A stretch of DNA of 64,000 nt from Nioella nitratireducens (GCF_001879715.1 NZ_MNBW01000010.1:1-64000); one strand, 5' to 3'; positions 51,435 through 60,901 are shown, numbered from the stretch's first letter. Translations and numbers: made by a program. Notes: generated from the letters alone by a model not told the origin.

Positions 51435-51780
51435 TCAGGCCCCCATGGTCCAGGGCGGTCGCACGGCGGAGCCATCGACCCGGACCTCGCCGGCCTCGTT
51501 GTCCAGCATCACCGGGTTGTCAAAAATCTCAAGGCTGGGGCGCACCCCCAAAGCGCCCCTCCATCCAGTCGGCCCACCCGTCATTGAACCATGCCTCGGC
51601 GGCCTCGCGGCTGTCGAATTCATAGACCCCGCCGCCACCCGTATCGCCGTTTAGGAAATACTTGCGCCGCAAGCCCTTGACCGCGTGAAAGATCTCGGTG
51701 TCCTGCAAGGAACGGGCCGCGACCTGATCGTGCGGACGTTTCGGGCCGTCGATCGGGATTCTGACAATTGCGATTATCAT
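51435..51780 (-). pseudogene. Frameshifted small monooxygenase-like/YdhR-like gene
   Basis: Starting at the ATG at 51780 (MIIAIVRIPIDGPKRP), the frame reads a coherent ferredoxin-like protein (FHAVKGLRRKYFLNGDTGGGGVYEFDSREAAEAWFNDGWADWMEGRF) and then stops at 51529 after GGAPQP. In the next frame the sequence continues as GVRPSLEIFDNPVMLDNEAGEVRVDG to 51435. Removing one G from the five-G run (plus-strand C-run 51545-51549) joins the two into 114 residues. It is either a true single-base inactivation or a homopolymer sequencing error. Confidence 0.75.
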
Positions 51781-51817
51781 GGGGGCCTCCCTTGGTTCCG
51801 GCCCGTGTCTGCCGGTG

Positions 51818-52396
51818 TCACACGCCCAGAATGGCGCGCACGTAGTCTTGGGTTTCGGCAAAAGGCGGAATGCCGTCATGGGCCACCACCGCCTCGGGCC
51901 CCGCGTTGTAGGCCGCAAGCGCCAGCCGCCACGAGCCGAAGCGGCGGTATTGCTGCGCCAGATAGCGCGCGCCACCGTCGAGGTTCTGGGTCTCATTCAA
52001 CGGATCGACGCCGAGCCGCGCGGCGGTGTCGGGCATCAACTGCGCCAGTCCAAGCGCACCGCGCACCGATTCCGCACGCGGATCCCAGCCGCTTTCCTGT
52101 GTGACCAGCCGCAGAAACAGGTCTTCTGGCACACCGTGGCGCCGGGCGGCTTCGCGTGCCACTTGCAGCCAAGGGCCGTCATAGCCGCCCCGATAGGAGG
52201 GAATGGACTCGGCCTGATCGGCATCCGGGCGCAGACGGTCCGAGAATTCATATTGCGTGGCCGCGCGGGAATCGAGCAGGTCGAGCTGGTTCTGAAAGCG
52301 GCTCAGCCGGTCCGAGGACACGCCCTGCGCCGCCGCCAGCCCGGACGACAGCACCGCCCCGACCAGAAGCCCGGCAAAGAAACGCGCTGCCATCAT
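51818..52396 (-). CDS. Lytic transglycosylase (SLT-domain) protein
   Basis: A protein of 192 residues from the ATG at 52396. Signal peptide to about residue 22 ([24 protein letters not shown]). The SLT domain has the catalytic glutamate in [14 protein letters not shown], then [20 protein letters not shown] and [12 protein letters not shown]. It cleaves peptidoglycan in the periplasm, giving 1,6-anhydromuropeptides. Confidence 0.9.
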   Translation of the reverse strand: MMAARFFAGLLVGAVLSSGLAAAQGVSSDRLSRFQNQLDLLDSRAATQYEFSDRLRPDADQAESIPSYRGGYDGPWLQVAREAARRHGVPEDLFLRLVTQESGWDPRAESVRGALGLAQLMPDTAARLGVDPLNETQNLDGGARYLAQQYRRFGSWRLALAAYNAGPEAVVAHDGIPPFAETQDYVRAILGV

Positions 52397-52554
52397 TGCA
52401 GTCCCCCCGTCATCAACCGCCCGAAAATATACGCAAAACCCGCAGGATGAAAAGATATGCACGGAAAATCAGGCAAAGCTTCGCGCATTCGGCTTTTCTT
52501 AACCAACATGCGATGGTCTAAGGTGCGTCTGAATCGAACGAACGGGGAGAGAAC

Positions 52555-53082
52555 ATGGCAGGCTCGGTCAACAAGGTCATTCTGGTAGGTAATCTGGGCC
52601 GCGACCCCGAAGTGCGGTCCTTCCAGAATGGCGGCAAGGTGTGCAACCTGCGCATCGCCACGTCTGAAAACTGGAAAGATCGCAACACCGGCGAGCGGCG
52701 CGAACGGACGGAATGGCATTCGGTCGCCATCTTCTCGGAACCGCTGGCGCGCATCGCCGAGCAATATCTGCGCAAGGGCTCCAAGGTCTATATCGAGGGC
52801 CAGCTGGAAACCCGCAAATGGCAGGACCAGAGCGGGCAAGACCGGTATTCGACCGAGGTCGTGCTGCGCCCCTATCGCGGCGAACTGACCTTGCTGGATT
52901 CGCGCAGTGACAGCGGCGGTGGCGGCGGTTACGGCGGCGGATCGGGCAGCGGCGGTGGCGGCGGCGGTTACCCAGATGACCGCGACGGCGGCTTTGGCGG
53001 CAGCAGCGGCGGTGGCGGCAATCAGGGCGGCGGCTTCGGCGGCGGACGCTCGAACGACATGGATGACGAGATTCCGTTCTAA
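52555..53082 (+). CDS. ssb: Single-stranded DNA-binding protein
   Basis: A protein of 175 residues. OB-fold start [21 protein letters not shown], then [40 protein letters not shown] glycine-rich disordered linker (about residues 120-165) leads to the conserved acidic tip DMDDEIPF, which recruits partner proteins. GGGGAGAGAAC provides the ribosome site. Followed by a terminator. Confidence 0.96.
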   Translation: MAGSVNKVILVGNLGRDPEVRSFQNGGKVCNLRIATSENWKDRNTGERRERTEWHSVAIFSEPLARIAEQYLRKGSKVYIEGQLETRKWQDQSGQDRYSTEVVLRPYRGELTLLDSRSDSGGGGGYGGGSGSGGGGGGYPDDRDGGFGGSSGGGGNQGGGFGGGRSNDMDDEIPF

Positions 53083-53102
53083 GCGGCGTCATCAAGCCTG
53101 CG

Positions 53103-53143
53103 GGGGCTTTCTTCGGCAGAAAGCCCCGGCGGGGACGTTTTGA
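53103..53143 (+). terminator. Terminator after ssb
   Basis: GGGGCTTTCT (53103-53112) pairs perfectly with AGAAAGCCCC (53118-53127) around a 5-nt loop. GACGTTTT follows a short GC stretch. Confidence 0.6.
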
Positions 53144-53177
53144 AACCCCTAGCCGGACGCCCTGTCGGAGGCCCCAG

Positions 53178-54365
53178 ATGCATGTGCTGAACCCCAGATT
53201 CGCCGCCACCTTTCCGCCCCCGGTGATGGAGGCGCGGCGCTGGATCGAGGGGGTCACCTTTGCCGACGACCGGCCACTGATCAACCTGAGCCAGGCGGCG
53301 CCGGTCGATCCGCCCCCCGAACCACTGCGTCAGGCCATGGCCAACGCGCTGCTGACCCGGCCCGAAAGCCACCTTTACGGTCCGGTTCTGGGCCTGCCGG
53401 AATTGCGCGCCGAACTGGCCAGCCAGACCGGCGGCCATTACGGCGGCGGCGTGCGGGCCGATCAGGTGGCAATCACCTCGGGCTGCAATCAGGCCTTTTG
53501 CGCGGTGACGGCAACGCTGGCGCAGGCGGGCGATGCGGTGATCCTGCCGACACCCTATTACTTCAACCACAAGATGTGGCTCGACATGAACGGGATCGAG
53601 GCAAAAACGCTCTCGACCGGAGAAAGCCTGATCCCCGACCCACAGGCCGCCGAGGCGCTGATCTGCGACCGCACCCGCGCCATCGTTCTGATTTCGCCAA
53701 ACAATCCCGGCGGCGTGGAATACCCGGCAGATGTGCTGGCGGCCTTCCGCGACCTCTGTCGCCGCCGCCAGATCGCCCTGATTGTAGACGAGACTTACCG
53801 CGATTTCGACAGCCGAGAGGGCGCGCCGCACGACCTCTTTGCCGATCCCGACTGGGACGATACCCTGATCCATCTCTATTCCTTCTCCAAGTCCTACCGG
53901 CTGACCGGGCATCGCGTGGGGGCCATCGTGGCCGCGCCCTCCCGGCTGTTCGAGGTCGAGAAATTCCTCGACTCCGTCGCCATTTGCCCCAGCCAGATCG
54001 GCCAGATCGGGGCCCTCTGGGGGATGCGGAACCTGTCTGACTGGCTGGCCGGTGAACGGCTGGAAATCCTCGCGCGCCGTGCGGCGATGGAAAGCGCCTT
54101 CCAGCGGCTGTCCGGGTGGGAACTGCTCGGTTGCGGCGCCTATTTCGCCTATGTGCGCCATCCGTTCGACATGCGCTCGGATGACGTGGCCCGGCGCATG
54201 GTGGGCGACGCGGGCCTGTTGACCCTGCCCGGCACCATGTTCGGCCCGCTGCGCGACGAGGGCGGAGACGGGCTGGCCGAAGGGTCGCTGCGGTTGGCCT
54301 TTGCCAACGCCGATGCACAAGGATTGGCCGAGGTCGGGCGCCGTCTTGCCGCGCTTTCCTTCTGA
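53178..54365 (+). CDS. Class I/II pyridoxal-phosphate aminotransferase
   Basis: A protein of 395 residues. Fold type I features: YGPVLGLPELRAELA, TSGCNQAFCAV, the LISPNNPGG turn, IVDETYRDF, and the PLP lysine in SFSKSYRLTGHRVG. It resembles aspartate/aromatic-type aminotransferases; the amino donor cannot be told from the sequence. It stands between ssb and the ppiD-trpE pair. Confidence 0.88.
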   Translation: MHVLNPRFAATFPPPVMEARRWIEGVTFADDRPLINLSQAAPVDPPPEPLRQAMANALLTRPESHLYGPVLGLPELRAELASQTGGHYGGGVRADQVAITSGCNQAFCAVTATLAQAGDAVILPTPYYFNHKMWLDMNGIEAKTLSTGESLIPDPQAAEALICDRTRAIVLISPNNPGGVEYPADVLAAFRDLCRRRQIALIVDETYRDFDSREGAPHDLFADPDWDDTLIHLYSFSKSYRLTGHRVGAIVAAPSRLFEVEKFLDSVAICPSQIGQIGALWGMRNLSDWLAGERLEILARRAAMESAFQRLSGWELLGCGAYFAYVRHPFDMRSDDVARRMVGDAGLLTLPGTMFGPLRDEGGDGLAEGSLRLAFANADAQGLAEVGRRLAALSF

Positions 54366-54446
54366 GGGCCTTGCTCCCTTTGCAGCTTGCCAATAAACCT
54401 GCGCTGCAGGTCCCGAACCGCGGGCCAAACCAGGGAGAGTGCAGGC

Positions 54447-56303
54447 ATGGCCGAACGCAAGAAGAAAAAAGCCTCCGACTTTATCGTGTGGGGGCTGTTG
54501 CTGCTTCTCGTGGCGGGGCTTGGCGGCTTTGGCATCGGCAATTTCGGCGGCAGCGCCACCGAGGTCGGGCGCGTCGGCACCAGTGCGATCACGGCCAATG
54601 AATATTCCCGCGCTATCCAGTCTGAACTGCGCGCACAGTCGGCCCAAGGCGGCCCCTACCAAACCTTGTCGGCCCTGCGGGCCGCCGGTATCGACCGGGC
54701 CATCCTCGACGGGCTGGTCGCGCGGGCCGCACTCGCCCACGAGGCGGGACGCATGGGCCTGTCAGTGGGCGACGACGAGGTTGCCAGCCAGATTCGCAGC
54801 AACCAGAGCTTTCAGGGCCCGACCGGCGCATTCGACCGCGACACCTACGAATATGCGCTGAGCCAAGCGGGTTACACCACCGACCAGTTCGAGGAAACGA
54901 TCCGCGAAGACGTGTCGCGGCAAATTCTTCAGGATGCGATTGTGGGCGGGCTGACCATGCCCGGCACCTTCGCGCAGGCCATGGTCGCGTTCCAAACCGA
55001 AACCCGTGATTTCACCATCGCCCGCGTGACCGAAGCCAACCTCTCTGCCGGGTTGACCGCCCCGACCGAGGGCGACCTGCAAACCTATTACGACGAGAAC
55101 ACCCAACGGTTCGAGCGCCCCGAGACCCGTCGCATCACCTATGCCTGGATCACGCCCGACATGATCCAGGACGATATGCAGATCAGCGACGAAGACCTGC
55201 GCGCCCTGTATCAGGAGCGTATCAGCGACTACGTGCAACCGGAACGCCGCCTGTTGGAGCGTCTGGTATTCCCGACGCAGGAAGAAGCCGATGCCGCGCG
55301 GGCCGCGCTGGATGCCGGGGAAGCCGACTATGATGCGCTGATCGCCGATCGCGGGCTGACCATCGACGATGTGGATATGGGCGAGGTTTCGGCCCGCGAC
55401 CTGTCAGACGCTGCGGCAGAATTGATCTTCTCCGACACCGAGAGCGAAATTCTGGGCCCGGTGGAAAGCCGTTTCGGCCCGGCCCTGTTCCGGATCAACG
55501 CCGTTCTGGACGCGACCGAGGTGCCGTTCGAAGAGGCGCAGGCCGACCTGCGGACCGAACTGGCCGAAGACGCCGCCCGCCGCGCCATTGATGCCGAGCT
55601 TGAAACCTTCGACGACCTACTGGCCAGCGGGGCCACGCTGGAAGAACTGGCGCAGGAAACCGACATGCAGCTTGGCACCATAGACTGGACCGACGGCTCG
55701 GATCAGGGCATTGCCGCCTATGCCGCCTTTGGCGAGGCTGCCGCCGCTGCACAGGTCGGCGATTTCCCCGAACTGACCAGCCTGTCCGACGGCGGGGAAT
55801 TCGCGCTGCGCCTGGACGAGGTGGTTGCGCCGACCGTGCCGCCGCTGGCCGACATCACCGACGAGGTGACACAGGCCTGGCGCGGGTCCGAACTGCGCCG
55901 CCGTCTGGAAGAGCGCGCCAACACGATCGTGGGCAATCTGGCCCTCTCCGGCGCGTTGGACGACCAAAACCTGACCCTTGCCACCGAGACCCAGATCCGC
56001 CGGCAGGATTTCGTGCCGGACACGCCCCCGACCCTCGTCGCTCAGGTGTTCCAACTGAATGCGCCCGGCGACCTCGTGGTGATCCCCGGCGCACGGGCTG
56101 CGTTTATCGTGCGGCTGGATGCGATCACCCCCGGCGCGCGCGACGATGCCGGCGTGATTGCGATGCAAAGCGTCTTTGACCGGCAGATTTCCAACGCCAT
56201 CGCGGGCGACCTGTTCCAGGCCTATGGTCAGGCGTTGGAGGCCGATATCGGCATCTCGCTGGACTCCAATGTCATCAACGCGGTCAACGCGCAGTTTCCC
56301 TGA
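54447..56303 (+). CDS. PpiD-like membrane-anchored peptidyl-prolyl isomerase / SurA-N chaperone
   Basis: A protein of 618 residues from the ATG at 54447. One N-terminal membrane anchor (FIVWGLLLLLVAGLGGFGIGNF) is followed by a SurA-N-like chaperone domain (RVGTSAITANEYSRAIQSELRAQ...GLVARAALAHEAGRMGLSV). The parvulin-type region around residues 240-370 has PERRLLERLVFPTQEEADAARAAL, and a long C-terminal domain ends the protein. It assists folding of exported proteins at the inner membrane. trpE starts 6 bp after its stop. Confidence 0.88.
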   Translation: MAERKKKKASDFIVWGLLLLLVAGLGGFGIGNFGGSATEVGRVGTSAITANEYSRAIQSELRAQSAQGGPYQTLSALRAAGIDRAILDGLVARAALAHEAGRMGLSVGDDEVASQIRSNQSFQGPTGAFDRDTYEYALSQAGYTTDQFEETIREDVSRQILQDAIVGGLTMPGTFAQAMVAFQTETRDFTIARVTEANLSAGLTAPTEGDLQTYYDENTQRFERPETRRITYAWITPDMIQDDMQISDEDLRALYQERISDYVQPERRLLERLVFPTQEEADAARAALDAGEADYDALIADRGLTIDDVDMGEVSARDLSDAAAELIFSDTESEILGPVESRFGPALFRINAVLDATEVPFEEAQADLRTELAEDAARRAIDAELETFDDLLASGATLEELAQETDMQLGTIDWTDGSDQGIAAYAAFGEAAAAAQVGDFPELTSLSDGGEFALRLDEVVAPTVPPLADITDEVTQAWRGSELRRRLEERANTIVGNLALSGALDDQNLTLATETQIRRQDFVPDTPPTLVAQVFQLNAPGDLVVIPGARAAFIVRLDAITPGARDDAGVIAMQSVFDRQISNAIAGDLFQAYGQALEADIGISLDSNVINAVNAQFP

Positions 56304-56309
56304 GGCACA

Positions 56310-57821
56310 ATGGCACTGACACCCTCCTTCGAGGCGTTCGAAAAAGACTGGTCACAAGGCCACAACCAACTGGTCTATACCCGGCTGGCTGCTGACCTCG
56401 ACACGCCTGTGTCGGTGATGATGAAGCTGTCGGATGCCGGGCGCGATTCCTTCATCCTCGAATCCGTCACCGGCGGCGAGGTGCGCGGGCGCTACTCGAT
56501 CATCGGGATGAAGCCCGACCTGATCTGGGAATGCCGGGGGGACGAGAGCCGCCTGAACCGCGCCGCCCGCTATGACCGCGACGCGTTCGAGCCGTGTGGC
56601 GTGCCGCCCCTGCAGGCGATCCGCGACCTGCTGGCCGAAAGCGCCATAGACATGCCCGCCGACCTGCCCGCCGCTGCGGCCGGTCTGTTTGGTTATCTCG
56701 GCTACGACATGATCCGGCTGGTCGAGCATCTGCCCGACGTGAACCCCGATCCGCTCGGCCTGCCCGACGCGGTGCTGATCCGCCCCTCGGTCATTGCCGT
56801 GCTCGATGGCGTAAAGGGCGAGGTCACGGTGGTTTCCCCGGCTTGGGTCGAGTCCGGCCTCTCGGCCCGCGCGGCCTATGCGCAGGCAGCGGAACGGGTG
56901 ATGGACGCCGTGCGCGATCTGGAACGCGCGCCGACCACGGCAGCCCGCGAAATGGGCGAAGCGCATGAGGTGGCCGAGCCGGTGTCGAACTTTGCCAAGT
57001 CCGACTACCTGGCCGCCGTCGAGACCGCCAAGAATTACATCCGCGCGGGCGACATCTTTCAGGTCGTGCCGTCACAACGCTGGACACAGGATTTCCGCGA
57101 ACCGCCCTTCGCGCTTTACCGGGCCTTGCGCCGCACCAACCCCTCGCCCTTCATGTTCTTCTTCAACTTCGGCGGCTTCCAGGTGATCGGGGCAAGCCCC
57201 GAGATCCTCGTGCGGGTATTCGGTGGCGAAGTCACCATCCGTCCGATCGCAGGCACCAGGCCAAGGGGCGCCACGCCGGAAGAGGACAAGGCGCTGGAAC
57301 AGGATCTCCTGTCGGACCAGAAGGAACTGGCCGAGCACCTGATGCTCTTGGATCTGGGTCGCAACGATACTGGCAAGGTCTCCAGGATCGGCACGGTGCG
57401 CCCGACCGAGGAATTCGTGATCGAGCGCTATTCCCACGTCATGCATATCGTGTCGAACGTGGTGGGCGAGCTGTCTGACAATCACGATGCGCTGTCCGCC
57501 CTGCTGGCGGGCCTGCCTGCGGGCACGGTCAGCGGGGCGCCCAAGGTGCGGGCGATGGAAATCATCGACGAGTTGGAGCCGGAAAAGCGTGGCGTCTACG
57601 GCGGCGGCGTGGGCTATTTCAGCGCCGGTGGCGACATGGATATGTGCATCGCGCTGCGCACCGCCGTGTTGAAGGACGAAAAGCTTTATATCCAGGCCGG
57701 TGGCGGCGTGGTTTACGACAGCGACCCCGAGGCCGAGTTTCAGGAAACGGTGAACAAGTCGCGCGCCATCCGCAAGGCGGCCGAGGAAGCAAGCCTGTTT
57801 TCGGGGCGCGGAAATAGCTGA
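56310..57821 (+). CDS. trpE: Anthranilate synthase component I
   Basis: A protein of 503 residues. Chorismate-binding motifs: GASPEILVRV, RPIAGTRPRGATPEEDKALE, LMLLDLGRNDTGKV, YSHVMHIVSNV, PAGTVSGAPKVRAMEIIDELE, and the C-terminal IQAGGGVVYDSDPEAEFQET. It makes anthranilate from chorismate with a glutamine amidotransferase partner. trpG is not downstream here. The gap to the ppiD-like gene is only 6 bp, so they are co-transcribed and no trp leader is present. Confidence 0.95.
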   Translation: MALTPSFEAFEKDWSQGHNQLVYTRLAADLDTPVSVMMKLSDAGRDSFILESVTGGEVRGRYSIIGMKPDLIWECRGDESRLNRAARYDRDAFEPCGVPPLQAIRDLLAESAIDMPADLPAAAAGLFGYLGYDMIRLVEHLPDVNPDPLGLPDAVLIRPSVIAVLDGVKGEVTVVSPAWVESGLSARAAYAQAAERVMDAVRDLERAPTTAAREMGEAHEVAEPVSNFAKSDYLAAVETAKNYIRAGDIFQVVPSQRWTQDFREPPFALYRALRRTNPSPFMFFFNFGGFQVIGASPEILVRVFGGEVTIRPIAGTRPRGATPEEDKALEQDLLSDQKELAEHLMLLDLGRNDTGKVSRIGTVRPTEEFVIERYSHVMHIVSNVVGELSDNHDALSALLAGLPAGTVSGAPKVRAMEIIDELEPEKRGVYGGGVGYFSAGGDMDMCIALRTAVLKDEKLYIQAGGGVVYDSDPEAEFQETVNKSRAIRKAAEEASLFSGRGNS

Positions 57822-57856
57822 GGCATCGTGCCCCGGCCACCGAGTTGGGGAGGCCC

Positions 57857-58744
57857 CTACCCCAATGCCTCGGCCAGCAGGTCGAACACCAACCGGATGC
57901 GCTTGCTGGTGTGCACCTCGCGATGCGTGGTCAGCCAGAGCGGCACCGGGATCGGCGTGAACTCTGGCAGCACCCGCTGCATTCCCGGCGTGCGCTCGGC
58001 GATATCGGCCCCCATCACCCCGATCCCCAGCCCGCGCCGCACCATTTCCCAAGTCACCACGGTATTTTCGCAGAAAAGCCGGAAATGCCGCCGCTCGATC
58101 ATGAGCCCGTGACGATGCAGGTATTCCATCATCTGCTCGGAATTGCTGTCGGGGCCGATGAAGACATGGTGGCCCAGATCCGTCAGGCTGCGCGGCGTGC
58201 CGAAGCGGCGCAGGTAATCCGGCGCAGCGTAAAGATGGGCCTCGCTCTTGCGCACCAGCCGCGCGATCAGATCGGGCTCGGTCGGGCGCACATGGCGCAG
58301 GGCGATATCCGCCTCGCGCCGCCGCAGGTCGCTCAGCCGGTTCGAGGCGATGATTTCCACCTCGATGGCCGGGGCCACCTGTTGCAACCGGGCCAACACG
58401 TCAGGCAGCACGTAGGTGGCATAGCCGTCGCCCGCCGAAATCCGCACTTGCCCCTCGATCGACTGGCTTTGGCCCGTGGCGATCAGCGAAATCCGCGACG
58501 CCGCCTCGCCCATGTCTTTCACGTGATCGACCAGTTCCAGCCCGGCCTGCGTCAGCACCAGCCCCTTGCCGACCCTTTCGAACAAGGTCACACCAAGCGC
58601 CTCTTCCAACCCCGCCACCTGGCGCCCGAGCGTGGGTTGCGTCAGGCCGAGGGCACGGGCGGCGGCGGACAGGTTGCCTTCTTCCACCGTAGCCAAAAAG
58701 GCCCGAACTTGGTTCCAATCATAAGTTATGCTGCGCCAATCCAT
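57857..58744 (-). CDS. LysR-family transcriptional regulator
   Basis: A protein of 295 residues from the ATG at 58744; an earlier ATG at 58756 adds four residues. HTH: VRAFLATVEEGNLSAAARALGLTQPTLGRQVAGLEEALGVTLFER. A periplasmic-binding-like effector domain follows. It is divergent from a methyltransferase gene 87 bp away. The palindrome ATGCA-N4-TGCAT (58743-58756) overlaps the candidate start codons and could be its own site. Confidence 0.9.
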   Translation of the reverse strand: MDWRSITYDWNQVRAFLATVEEGNLSAAARALGLTQPTLGRQVAGLEEALGVTLFERVGKGLVLTQAGLELVDHVKDMGEAASRISLIATGQSQSIEGQVRISAGDGYATYVLPDVLARLQQVAPAIEVEIIASNRLSDLRRREADIALRHVRPTEPDLIARLVRKSEAHLYAAPDYLRRFGTPRSLTDLGHHVFIGPDSNSEQMMEYLHRHGLMIERRHFRLFCENTVVTWEMVRRGLGIGVMGADIAERTPGMQRVLPEFTPIPVPLWLTTHREVHTSKRIRLVFDLLAEALG

Positions 58745-58830
58745 GCATATTTGCATATCATGAATTGGTATTTCGGCAATTTCTTTTGATCGCCCCCGGC
58801 GCTATCCCCAGTGTCAAAGGAGATGCCGCC

Positions 58831-59454
58831 ATGATCACTGCCCCTGCATTCTGGGACAAGGTTGCCACGAAATACGCCGCCAGCCCCATCAAGGACGAAA
58901 CCGCCTACGAGGCAACGCTCGACCGGGTGCGCAGCCATCTGCGCAGCGGTGACCGCGCGCTGGAACTGGGCTGCGGCACCGGCACCACGGCGCTGAAACT
59001 GGCGCCCTCGGTCGCGTATTACGTGGCCAGCGACATCTCTGGCGCGATGTTGGACATCGCCCGCGACAAAGCGTGGGACGCAGGCGCACGCACCCTGTCA
59101 TTCCACCAAGGCGCCCCCGGCGAGGGTGATTTGCCCGAGGGACCGTTCGACGTTGTGCTGGCCTTCAACCTGTTGCACCTGCTGCCCAACCTGCCCGCCG
59201 CGTTGCGAGACATCGCGTCGCGCCTGCCGTCCGGGGGGCTCTTCCTGTCCAAGACGCCCTGCCTCAGCGGAGCAATGGGGCTGCTGCGGCCCGTGATCGG
59301 GGTCATGCAGCTCTTGGGCAAGGCCCCGGAGGTCAAGTTCTTCTCGCCCGCCGCGCTGGAACGCCAGATCGAAGCGGCGGGGTTCGAAATCATCGAGGCC
59401 GCACAGGTGCACAAATCGAACAACAGACCGTTTCTGGCCGCCCGCAAGCTGTGA
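58831..59454 (+). CDS. Class I SAM-dependent methyltransferase
   Basis: A protein of 207 residues from the ATG at 58831 with AAGGAG upstream. Motif I is ALELGCGTGTTALKLA. Then YVASDISGAMLDIARDKAWD, FDVVLAFNLLHLLPNLPAALRDIASRLPSGGLFLSKTPCL. The substrate is unknown; similar proteins are annotated only as methyltransferases. Divergent from the LysR gene, so probably its target. Confidence 0.88.
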   Translation: MITAPAFWDKVATKYAASPIKDETAYEATLDRVRSHLRSGDRALELGCGTGTTALKLAPSVAYYVASDISGAMLDIARDKAWDAGARTLSFHQGAPGEGDLPEGPFDVVLAFNLLHLLPNLPAALRDIASRLPSGGLFLSKTPCLSGAMGLLRPVIGVMQLLGKAPEVKFFSPAALERQIEAAGFEIIEAAQVHKSNNRPFLAARKL

Positions 59455-59525
59455 GAAGCTTTGACAGCCCTGCCGCCGGTTTTTAAGTTGCCTCAGATTG
59501 GCCAACCGGCGAGGCAGCGGCATCC

Positions 59526-59933
59526 ATGGCAGAGTTACCAGAGTATTATTTCCGGGTCCGCGATAACGGTGCCGTGATGTTCCGGGTCGACACCCAGAAC
59601 CGGCAGCGCCGGATCGAGATGACCGAACTCGCGGTCATCAACATCAAGAACGGCAAGGTCAAGGCGCATGGCGACCACAAGCTGAGCGATGCCGAGAAAT
59701 CCGCGATCCTGACATGGATGAAAGAACGCGAGGCCCTGCTGGCGCGCCGCGATATCGACGACATTCACCGCGCGGTCGATCACCTCAACCTCACCACCCA
59801 ATGGGCACAGAGCCGCGCCTCGGACGAGGATCTGGAGGACGTGACCGACCGGCTGCTGATGGCGATGCACGATCTGCGCAGCGTCCTGGTCCGCAAGAAG
59901 GCGGACCGGTTGATGAAGGCGGACAAGCGGTAA
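59526..59933 (+). CDS. Conserved hypothetical protein
   Basis: A protein of 135 residues. The N-terminal part (MAELPEYYFRVRDNGAVMFRVDTQNRQRRIEMTELAVINIKNGKVKAHGDHKLSDAEKSAI) looks like a small beta domain followed by helices (LTWMKEREALLARRDIDDIHRAVDHLNLTTQWAQ). Charged and cytoplasmic. Similar proteins occur in alphaproteobacteria without known function, as recalled. A RIME-like palindrome begins at its stop codon. Confidence 0.75.
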   Translation: MAELPEYYFRVRDNGAVMFRVDTQNRQRRIEMTELAVINIKNGKVKAHGDHKLSDAEKSAILTWMKEREALLARRDIDDIHRAVDHLNLTTQWAQSRASDEDLEDVTDRLLMAMHDLRSVLVRKKADRLMKADKR

Positions 59934-59934
59934 A

Positions 59935-59981
59935 GCATGTCGCGCAAAAGTGGCAACCGGTTTTGCGCTCCCCGGACATGC
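59935..59981. repeat. RIME-like nested palindromic repeat
   Basis: Outer arms GCATGTC (59935-59941) and GACATGC (59975-59981) enclose inner arms GCGCAAAA and TTTTGCGC (59942-59949 / 59961-59968) with GTGGCAACCGG between. The sequence closely resembles the RIME-type intergenic mosaic elements of Rhizobiales, as recalled. It lies immediately after the hypothetical gene and may also serve as its terminator. Confidence 0.6.
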
Positions 59982-60040
59982 GGCATCAATCGGTCGGAGT
60001 GGGGGGCGTGATGGCGAATGAACGTCACACGCTCTTGACC

Positions 60041-60901
60041 CTATTTCGCTGGGTTGGGCAACGGGGCAGGCGCGTTGGGAACCGTAATCTGAAAGCTCGC
60101 TTCACCCGCCACCGGGGCCATGACCTCGGTGCAATTTCCCCGGCCATCGGTGATCATGAACGGGTGGGTCAGGTAGGTGTCGATGGTGATCGACTCGCCG
60201 GGAGAAAGCCCGCCCATGTCGAGAAACCCGCCATCATAGTCGATCCAGACGATACCGCGCACGCCATCGGCCTGATTGGTGAAGGTCACGCGCTGCGGCG
60301 TCACGCCTTCCAGCGACCGCAATTCCCCGATCCGGTCGCAGGACAGATCTAGCGCCGGAGCGCCGGGCGCGGGCATCGTCGGCTCAGGGGGCGGGGCAAC
60401 GGCAGAGGTCATCGCCGAACAGGCGGCGAGGAAACCGGCCAGATGCTCTTGAAAGCCATCGGTCGACAGCGACAGGGGCGTGCCCTCGTCAAGGTGGTAG
60501 TTCACCGATTGCTGGTTGGTCATCAGGTTGAACAACGGGTCATCAAAGCCAAGACGGACGGCCACGCCCGTGATCCCCACGTCGGCGTTCACCCCGGTTA
60601 TTTCCCCCGGCATCGACACCGGCGCCATGCCGATTCCCGAAACGGTCAACGTCACCGGGGTGCCGTTGGCATTCGCGCCGGTATCAGCCCAGATCTGCGC
60701 TTGGACGACGGGGGTTGCCCCCTCGGCGACACAGCGCCCGAAGAATTGGACATTGTCGGTTTCCGGCACCCCATAGACCAACGTCACGTTGGAGGCGTCG
60801 AAGTTCACATGGTGACCCCATGAAAAGGCGCCCTGTGCGTGGGCGAGTGCAGGCGACAGGACAAACAGGGCGGCGGCAAGGCCGGGAAGGGAACGGGACA
60901 T
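60041..60901 (-). CDS. Secreted protein with C-terminal VHL-beta-like domain
   Basis: A protein of 286 residues from the ATG at 60901. Signal peptide to about residue 23 (LAAALFVLSPALAHAQ). The first part is a beta-rich domain of unknown family (FSWGHHVNFDASNVTLVYGVPETDNVQFFGRC). A proline-rich linker (PPPEPTMPAPGAPA) follows. The C-terminal domain (RVTFTNQADGVRGIVWIDYDG, LSPGESITIDTYLTHPFMI, TDGRGNCTEV) matches the strand pattern of the von Hippel-Lindau beta domain. Function unknown. Confidence 0.75.
   Translation of the reverse strand: MSRSLPGLAAALFVLSPALAHAQGAFSWGHHVNFDASNVTLVYGVPETDNVQFFGRCVAEGATPVVQAQIWADTGANANGTPVTLTVSGIGMAPVSMPGEITGVNADVGITGVAVRLGFDDPLFNLMTNQQSVNYHLDEGTPLSLSTDGFQEHLAGFLAACSAMTSAVAPPPEPTMPAPGAPALDLSCDRIGELRSLEGVTPQRVTFTNQADGVRGIVWIDYDGGFLDMGGLSPGESITIDTYLTHPFMITDGRGNCTEVMAPVAGEASFQITVPNAPAPLPNPAK

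Noticed and set aside
56304-56309. A trp leader peptide in front of trpE
   Set aside because: Only 6 bp separate trpE from the upstream gene.
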